Source of the DNA: Pontibacter lucknowensis | GTDB taxonomy: Bacteria > Bacteroidota > Bacteroidia > Cytophagales > Hymenobacteraceae | Assembly: GCF_900156415.1 (NCBI RefSeq) | Contig: NZ_FTNM01000004.1 | Location: forward strand, 62,001 to 126,000 | DNA: 64,000 nt | Direction: 5' to 3' | Part shown: piece after piece, positions 59,431 through 64,000 of the stretch | How the letters are laid out: each line of letters begins with the position of its first letter | How positions within the stretch are numbered: position 1 is the stretch's first letter | Notes under the pieces: model-generated | The model's database searches: none | The model's input: the letters and a program-made list of their open reading frames with translations, nothing else | Told to the model about the DNA's origin: nothing | Translations under genes and position numbers: made by a program

Positions 59431-59955
59431 TTAGAAATGGATGAATTGATCAATCTGCTGTTTTAGCAGTTCCAGGTATAGCTCGTTTGTGATAGCAGCG
59501 CCATCGAAGTTCTTCTCAATTTGTGCCAGGCGCGGTTTTAGCGCCAGTACGTGCATACCCAGGTAATTGAAGATATCTGTCAGGTGGCTCATGGCCAGGC
59601 CACTGCCTTGCACTCCGGATGAGAGGCCAACCAAGGCTGCCTTCTTGTTGCGAAAAGTGTTTGGGTAGGAAAGGCCATCAATAAAAGCCTTGAGCACACC
59701 TGGGAAAGAACCGTTGTATTCTGGAACAATGAAGACAAACTTATCTGACTCACCGATAAGCGCGCTCAGGTCGTTAAAGGCTTGGTTTGTGCCGATGTTA
59801 TCATACAGGGCTGAAGTCGTAAAGTCAGCCGGAAGATTAGCCAGATCCAGTATTTGGTTGCCAACCTGGCGTTCATCCAGCAGTTTCGCGTAAAGTTTGG
59901 CAACTGCTGTGGAGTTAGAGGATGGCCTGTTAGTGCCCGTTATAATGGTGATCAT
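59431..59955 (-). CDS. NAD(P)H-dependent FMN reductase-family protein
   Basis: A 174-residue flavodoxin-fold oxidoreductase. The phosphate-binding loop is GTNRPSSNSTAVAKLY (about 7-22), and the flavin-contact motif VPEYNGSFPGVLKAFIDGLS (about 98-117) is diagnostic. The family reduces FMN, azo dyes, quinones or chromate; the natural substrate is unknown. It stands alone between the convergent dcw cluster and the sdh operon. Confidence 0.9.
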   Translation of the reverse strand: MITIITGTNRPSSNSTAVAKLYAKLLDERQVGNQILDLANLPADFTTSALYDNIGTNQAFNDLSALIGESDKFVFIVPEYNGSFPGVLKAFIDGLSYPNTFRNKKAALVGLSSGVQGSGLAMSHLTDIFNYLGMHVLALKPRLAQIEKNFDGAAITNELYLELLKQQIDQFIHF

Positions 59956-60047
59956 AGTATTGTGTAGTGTCCTTTTGTAAACAGACGCTAGTCTCTACGG
60001 TTTACAGAAAAGTGTAGATGTCAGAATATTTGTGCTAATATAAAAGC

Positions 60048-60080
60048 AAAAGGCGAGAACAGTTTCCTGTCTCGCCTTTT
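60048..60080 (-). terminator. Terminator downstream of sdhB
   Basis: AAAAGGCGAGA and TCTCGCCTTTT form a perfect 11-bp stem with an 11-base loop. It lies 22 bp after the sdhB stop on the minus strand. Confidence 0.85.
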
Positions 60081-60102
60081 GAGCTAAATAGAATCAGGTG
60101 AA

Positions 60103-60885
60103 CTATACGTTCTCAGAGCTTGCTTTAGCACCAAGATACTCACGGTTCAACATGGCAATGTTGTCTAGTGAGATGCCTACCGGGCACTCAGCAGCACAAG
60201 CACCTGTATTAGAGCAGGCACCAAAGCCTTCTACATCCATCTGTGCTACCATGTTCTCTACACGTGTCTTGGCTTCTACTTTACCCTGAGGCAGCATCGC
60301 CAGCTGCGATACCTTTGCACTGACAAACAGCATGGCAGAGGCATTCTTACAAGCAGCTACACAAGCACCGCAACCGATACAGGTAGCTGCATCAAATGCC
60401 TTGTCAGCAATTGTCTTAGGTATAGGAATTTCGTTTGCGTCAGGTACACCACCCGTGTTTACGGATACATAACCACCGGCCTGCTGAATGCGGTCGAAGG
60501 CAGAACGGTCAACGATCAGGTCTTTGTGTACTGGGAAAGCCGCTGCTCTCCAAGGCTCGATTGTGATGGTATCGCCGTGGTTAAAGTGACGCATGTGCAA
60601 CTGGCACGTGGTTGTGCCGCGCTCCGGACCGTGAGCCCGGCCGTTGATGAACAAGCTGCACATACCGCATATACCTTCGCGGCAGTCATGGTCAAAGGCA
60701 ACAGGCTCTTCACCTCTCACCAGGAGTTCTTCGTTGAGCACGTCCAGCATTTCCAGGAAAGACATATCCGGGGATATGTTCTTAAGCGTATAGGTTACCA
60801 GCTGACCTGCAGTATTTCTATCTTTTTGGCGCCAAATCTTCAATGTGAGGTCCATTGGTTTAGCATTTGGATTACTTCCAGCCAT
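60103..60885 (-). CDS. sdhB: Succinate dehydrogenase/fumarate reductase iron-sulfur subunit
   Basis: A 260-residue iron-sulfur protein of complex II that passes electrons from SdhA to the membrane anchor. The [2Fe-2S] ligands are in [19 protein letters not shown] plus the following TTC. Two further cluster motifs, [15 protein letters not shown] and [14 protein letters not shown], hold the [4Fe-4S] and [3Fe-4S] centres. It is the last gene of sdhCAB, separated from sdhA by an AT-rich 93-bp gap. Confidence 0.95.
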   Translation of the reverse strand: MAGSNPNAKPMDLTLKIWRQKDRNTAGQLVTYTLKNISPDMSFLEMLDVLNEELLVRGEEPVAFDHDCREGICGMCSLFINGRAHGPERGTTTCQLHMRHFNHGDTITIEPWRAAAFPVHKDLIVDRSAFDRIQQAGGYVSVNTGGVPDANEIPIPKTIADKAFDAATCIGCGACVAACKNASAMLFVSAKVSQLAMLPQGKVEAKTRVENMVAQMDVEGFGACSNTGACAAECPVGISLDNIAMLNREYLGAKASSENV

Positions 60886-60889
60886 TTCT

Positions 60890-60975
60890 TTATTAATTAC
60901 GAATTAAGAATTACGAATTAAGAACTTCAATCATCTGTTTCCCAGATCTATTATTCATTCTTAATTATTAATTAT
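60890..60975. repeat. AT-rich repeat between sdhA and sdhB
   Basis: ATTACGAATTAAGA occurs twice in direct repeat near 60897-60923. The far side (TTCTTAATTATTAATTATCC) is roughly complementary, giving an imperfect hairpin. It resembles the gaps at 2806, 4620 and 30040. Confidence 0.55.
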
Positions 60976-60978
60976 CCA

Positions 60979-62913
60979 TTATTTATAGCTACGCTGCGTC
61001 AGCTTCACGTTCTCAAACTTCAGCTCTTCCTTGTGCAGGATTGGCTCGTTGCCTACCCCTGTAAACTCCCAGGCGGCTACGTAAGCATAGTTCTCGTCAT
61101 CACGCAGGGCTTCGTTTTCTGGTGTCTGGTACTCCTCACGGAAGTGACCGCCGCATGACTCATTTCTGTTCAGTGCGTCGTCTACCATCAGTTCACCCAG
61201 TTCCAGGAAGTCGGCTACGCGGTGCGCTTTCTCCAGTGTCTGGTTCAGCTCTTCGTTTACACCAGTCACTTTCACGTTCTGCCAGAACTCGTCGCGCAGC
61301 TTGCGGATCTCCTGCTTGGCAAACTGAAGACCTTCAGCATTACGGGCCATACCGCAGTAGTCCCACATCAGCAAACCAAGCGCTTTATGGAAGTCATCTA
61401 CTGTGCGGTTACCTTTGATAGACAGTAAGCGATCGGTAGTGGCTTTTACATTTTGCTCTGCTTCTTTAAAGGCAGGGTGATCAGTGCTTACTTTGTCGTA
61501 AGGCGTCTGAGCCAGGTAATCACCGATTGTGTAAGGAATTACAAAGTAACCATCGGCCAGACCCTGCATGAGGGCAGAGGCACCAAGGCGGTTGGCACCG
61601 TGGTCAGAGAAGTTACACTCGCCAGTAGCGTACAGACCAGGGATGTTGGTCATCAGGTTGTAATCCACCCAAAGGCCACCCATGGTATAGTGCACGGCAG
61701 GGTAAATGCGCATCGGTTTTTCATACGGGTTTTCATCCGTAATCTTGGCGTACATGTCAAACAGGTTGCCATACTTGGCAGCGATTGCTGGTTGTCCCTC
61801 GCGTCTGATTGCATCAGCAAAGTCGAGGTATACGGCCAGTCCAGATGCGCCCACGCCACGTCCTTCGTCGCACATCAGTTTCGCGTTACGCGAAGCTACG
61901 TCACGTGGTACCAGGTTACCGAAGGCAGGGTACTTACGCTCCAGATAGTAATCACGATCTTCTTCTTTGATATCGTTTACAGTGATCTCACCTTTGCGCA
62001 GGCGCTGGGCAATCTCCACCGTTTTAGGAACCCATACACGTCCGTCGTTACGCAGGGACTCTGACATTAGCGTCAGTTTCGACTGGTACTCACCGGATAC
62101 AGGTATACAGGTTGGGTGAATCTGCGTGAAGCAAGGGTTAGCGAACAAAGCCCCTTTCTTATGCGCTCTCCAGGCCGCCGTAGCGTTAGAGCCCATCGCG
62201 TTAGTAGAAAGGAAGAAAACGTTACCGTAACCACCTGTTGCCAGCACTACAGCATGTGCACTGTGCGACTCAATTTTACCAGTGATCAGGTTACGCACCA
62301 CAATACCGCGGGCTTTGCCGTCCACCATTACGAGGTCCAGCATCTCCGTGCGTGGGTACATCTTTACCTTACCGTAAGCAATCTGACGGTTCAGGGCAGA
62401 GTAGGCACCCAGTAGCAGCTGCTGTCCGGTCTGGCCGCGGGCGTAGAAAGTACGGGATACCTGTGCACCACCAAACGAACGGTTAGCCAGCAGTCCGCCG
62501 TACTCACGGGCGAAAGGTACACCTTGAGCCACGCACTGGTCGATGATGTTCACTGACACCTGAGCAAGGCGGTATACGTTTGCCTCACGGGCGCGGTAGT
62601 CACCACCTTTGATGGTGTCGTAGAACAGACGGAAGATCGAGTCACCGTCGTTCTGATAGTTTTTTGCGGCGTTGATACCACCCTGTGCAGCGATAGAGTG
62701 CGCACGGCGAGGGGAATCCTGGAAGCAAAACGCTTTCACGTTATAGCCTAGTTCGCCGAGTGTGGCAGCAGCAGAAGCACCGGCAAGACCAGTACCCACT
62801 ACAATGATGTCGTATTTACGTTTGTTGGCTGGGTTTACCAGCTTCACATTGAATTTATGCTTATCCCATTTTTCAGCTAAGGCGCCTTCCGGGATTTTTG
62901 AATCTAATATCAT
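60979..62913 (-). CDS. sdhA: Succinate dehydrogenase/fumarate reductase flavoprotein subunit
   Basis: A 644-residue FAD protein that oxidises succinate to fumarate. The dinucleotide fold is [19 protein letters not shown] (about 36-54). The FAD-linking region is [20 protein letters not shown] with the histidine that attaches FAD. The active site contains [11 protein letters not shown] and [18 protein letters not shown]. The longer chain and sdhC-A-B order are those of the single-anchor (B. subtilis/Bacteroidota-type) enzymes, probably coupled to menaquinone. Confidence 0.96.
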   Translation of the reverse strand: MILDSKIPEGALAEKWDKHKFNVKLVNPANKRKYDIIVVGTGLAGASAAATLGELGYNVKAFCFQDSPRRAHSIAAQGGINAAKNYQNDGDSIFRLFYDTIKGGDYRAREANVYRLAQVSVNIIDQCVAQGVPFAREYGGLLANRSFGGAQVSRTFYARGQTGQQLLLGAYSALNRQIAYGKVKMYPRTEMLDLVMVDGKARGIVVRNLITGKIESHSAHAVVLATGGYGNVFFLSTNAMGSNATAAWRAHKKGALFANPCFTQIHPTCIPVSGEYQSKLTLMSESLRNDGRVWVPKTVEIAQRLRKGEITVNDIKEEDRDYYLERKYPAFGNLVPRDVASRNAKLMCDEGRGVGASGLAVYLDFADAIRREGQPAIAAKYGNLFDMYAKITDENPYEKPMRIYPAVHYTMGGLWVDYNLMTNIPGLYATGECNFSDHGANRLGASALMQGLADGYFVIPYTIGDYLAQTPYDKVSTDHPAFKEAEQNVKATTDRLLSIKGNRTVDDFHKALGLLMWDYCGMARNAEGLQFAKQEIRKLRDEFWQNVKVTGVNEELNQTLEKAHRVADFLELGELMVDDALNRNESCGGHFREEYQTPENEALRDDENYAYVAAWEFTGVGNEPILHKEELKFENVKLTQRSYK

Positions 62914-62934
62914 AGCAACTAATGAAAGTTTATG

Positions 62935-63624
62935 TTATGCAGCGAAAAAGAAATAAATCGGAATGATGGCAAAGCCAAAGCAAACCGCTATAGAGAATAC
63001 AACACCGAATGTCTTAATGAACGGGGTGTATTTTTTGTGCGTCAGGCCCAGTGACTGGAAGGCACTCTGGAAGCCGTGGATCAGGTGATAAGCCAAAGCG
63101 ATCATGGAAATTACGTAGATCAGCACATACCACCAGATTTGGAAAGACTGCACCACCTTCAGGTAAAGGTTGTCATAGTCTACATTCTCAATCACAACAC
63201 CCTCCAGGCCACCAGCGGCACCAAAACGAGCCGGAACGAAGAAGTTCCAGAGGTGAATGATCAGGAATACGAGAATCACAGTACCTAAAAGGCCCATGTT
63301 ACGGGAAGACCACGTGCTGTTCTCCTGCGGATGATTCTCTGCGTATCCAACAGGGCGGGCTGCTTTGTTACGGCGCGTCAGTACAAGCGCATCGTAGATG
63401 TGAAACACAAATCCCAGAACCAATACAATTTCCATGGTGCGGATGATCGGGTTATTCGCCATGAAGTGAGAGTACAGGTTAAATGTCACGCCGTCATCAC
63501 CTTTGAATAGCGTTAAGTTACCTATCAGGTGCACTACCAGGAAAGAGCACAGGAAAAGACCTGTGATAGACATGATGATCTTGCGGCCGATTGTACTGGA
63601 AAACGTTTTAGTAAACCAATTCAT
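62935..63624 (-). CDS. sdhC: Succinate dehydrogenase cytochrome b subunit
   Basis: A 229-residue membrane anchor with five predicted helices. It begins IGRKIIMSITGLFLCSFLVV and contains several histidines suited to di-haem ligation (HLIGNL, FHIYDA, IIHLWNF, AYHLIHGFQ). It is a cytochrome b558-type single anchor that delivers electrons to menaquinone. It is the first gene of sdhCAB, 21 bp before sdhA. Confidence 0.94.
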   Translation of the reverse strand: MNWFTKTFSSTIGRKIIMSITGLFLCSFLVVHLIGNLTLFKGDDGVTFNLYSHFMANNPIIRTMEIVLVLGFVFHIYDALVLTRRNKAARPVGYAENHPQENSTWSSRNMGLLGTVILVFLIIHLWNFFVPARFGAAGGLEGVVIENVDYDNLYLKVVQSFQIWWYVLIYVISMIALAYHLIHGFQSAFQSLGLTHKKYTPFIKTFGVVFSIAVCFGFAIIPIYFFFAA

Positions 63625-63667
63625 CTGTATTTGTTAGAAGGTTAAGTAATGAATGCTTTTTAATGCC

Positions 63668-63699
63668 CAAAGGTACAAGCGGAGCCCGTATAAAACAAT
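63668..63699 (-). promoter_or_regulatory. sdhCAB promoter
   Basis: On the minus strand TACCTTTG (63675-63668) matches the -7 consensus TAnnTTTG, and ATTG (63699-63696) is a partial -33 box with 20-bp spacing. The -7 box lies 43 bp before the sdhC ATG. Confidence 0.75.
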
Positions 63700-63852
63700 T
63701 AAATAGCATATTTTGAATCAATCTAAATTGCAATGCGTAGGACTGAAAACCATATATTATAAACCCACTTTTCTTGTGATTGTTGATAATAAAAAGGTAA
63801 AAATTCAGTTTTCATTTTACCTTTGTTCAGCGCCAAACCTAACTCTACGCTT

Positions 63853-64000
63853 ATGCCAAATAGTTTACGCTTGAGCTGTTGCTTGCCTGGCCGCATTGTG
63901 CTGTTGGTATTGATGTTGTTGTTGGGATATGCATACGAGGCGCAGGCAACACATATCAGGGCGGGAGATATTACAGCCCGCAGGGACACAGGTCCCAACC
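63853..64000 (+). CDS. Partial surface protein start (T9SS/gliding-associated type), cut by window end
   Basis: 49 codons are visible. A signal peptide (RIVLLVLMLLLGYAYEAQA) is followed by THIRAGDITARRDT. That phrase after the cleavage site is how many large Bacteroidota surface proteins with a gliding-motility-associated C-terminal domain begin. The rest lies beyond the window, so function and length cannot be judged. It is divergent from sdhCAB. A minus-strand frame covering the same bases shows no coding signs. Confidence 0.7.
   Translation, partial: MPNSLRLSCCLPGRIVLLVLMLLLGYAYEAQATHIRAGDITARRDTGPN

Noticed and set aside
63723..63998. Minus-strand frame of 91 codons at the right edge
   Set aside because: It is antisense to a better-supported signal-peptide gene start on the plus strand.

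Overview
The window reads as chromosomal DNA of a pigmented Bacteroidota bacterium of the order Cytophagales. A Hymenobacteraceae, Pontibacter-like source is my best guess; I infer this and no search was run. Signs are type IX secretion proteins, several promoters resembling the Bacteroidota TTTG-N20-TAnnTTTG form, a Bacteroidota-style dcw cluster with FtsL-like and FtsQ-like proteins, a fused CrtYcd-type lycopene cyclase with CrtW and CrtZ, and a di-domain PaaB. No rRNA, tRNA, CRISPR array or insertion sequence was found. The content is mostly housekeeping.

Layout. 0-7.4 kb: a T9SS cargo protein, an isc iron-sulfur operon (iscS-iscU-unknown-iscA, minus strand), methylmalonyl-CoA epimerase, threonylcarbamoyl-AMP synthase, a CCA-adding type enzyme and a small lipoprotein. 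7.5-10.4 kb: a padR-pspC envelope-stress operon. 10.7-16.9 kb: a PorV/PorQ-family protein and a PorU2-type sortase. 17-19.7 kb: namZ-fmt-folA on the minus strand, converging on porU2 across a terminator and a 13-bp tandem array. 19.8-28 kb: a LolE/FtsX-like permease, MscS channel, M23 peptidase, HNH/AP2 protein, PaaE-like reductase, M3 peptidase and an NlpE/META lipoprotein. 28.1-32.9 kb: phenylacetyl-CoA epoxidase genes paaABCD with a TetR regulator and an enoyl-CoA hydratase.

32.9-40.3 kb is a carotenoid island: crtZ, a MerR/B12-binding CarH-like regulator, an ECF sigma factor, crtI, crtB, an unknown gene, a lycopene cyclase, ispH and crtW. Together these could carry geranylgeranyl diphosphate through phytoene, lycopene and beta-carotene to ketolated and hydroxylated products, with light or B12 control inferred from the regulator. 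40.4-43.5 kb holds a probable copper/metal locus (HMA protein, TonB-dependent receptor, HYC_CC_PP-like protein). 43.9-59.3 kb is the complete dcw cluster mraZ-rsmH-ftsL-ftsI-murE-mraY-murD-ftsW-murG-murC-ftsQ-ftsA-ftsZ. Its upstream region has 10-bp-phased MraZ-type boxes and a cluster of DnaA boxes. 59.4-63.7 kb: an FMN reductase and sdhCAB. The right edge cuts the start of a T9SS/gliding-type surface protein.

The most unusual signal is an octamer, AGGTATAG/CTATACCT, scattered through genes and gaps dozens of times (about two expected by chance). It forms the core of the 13-bp array that now supplies the stop codon of folA.
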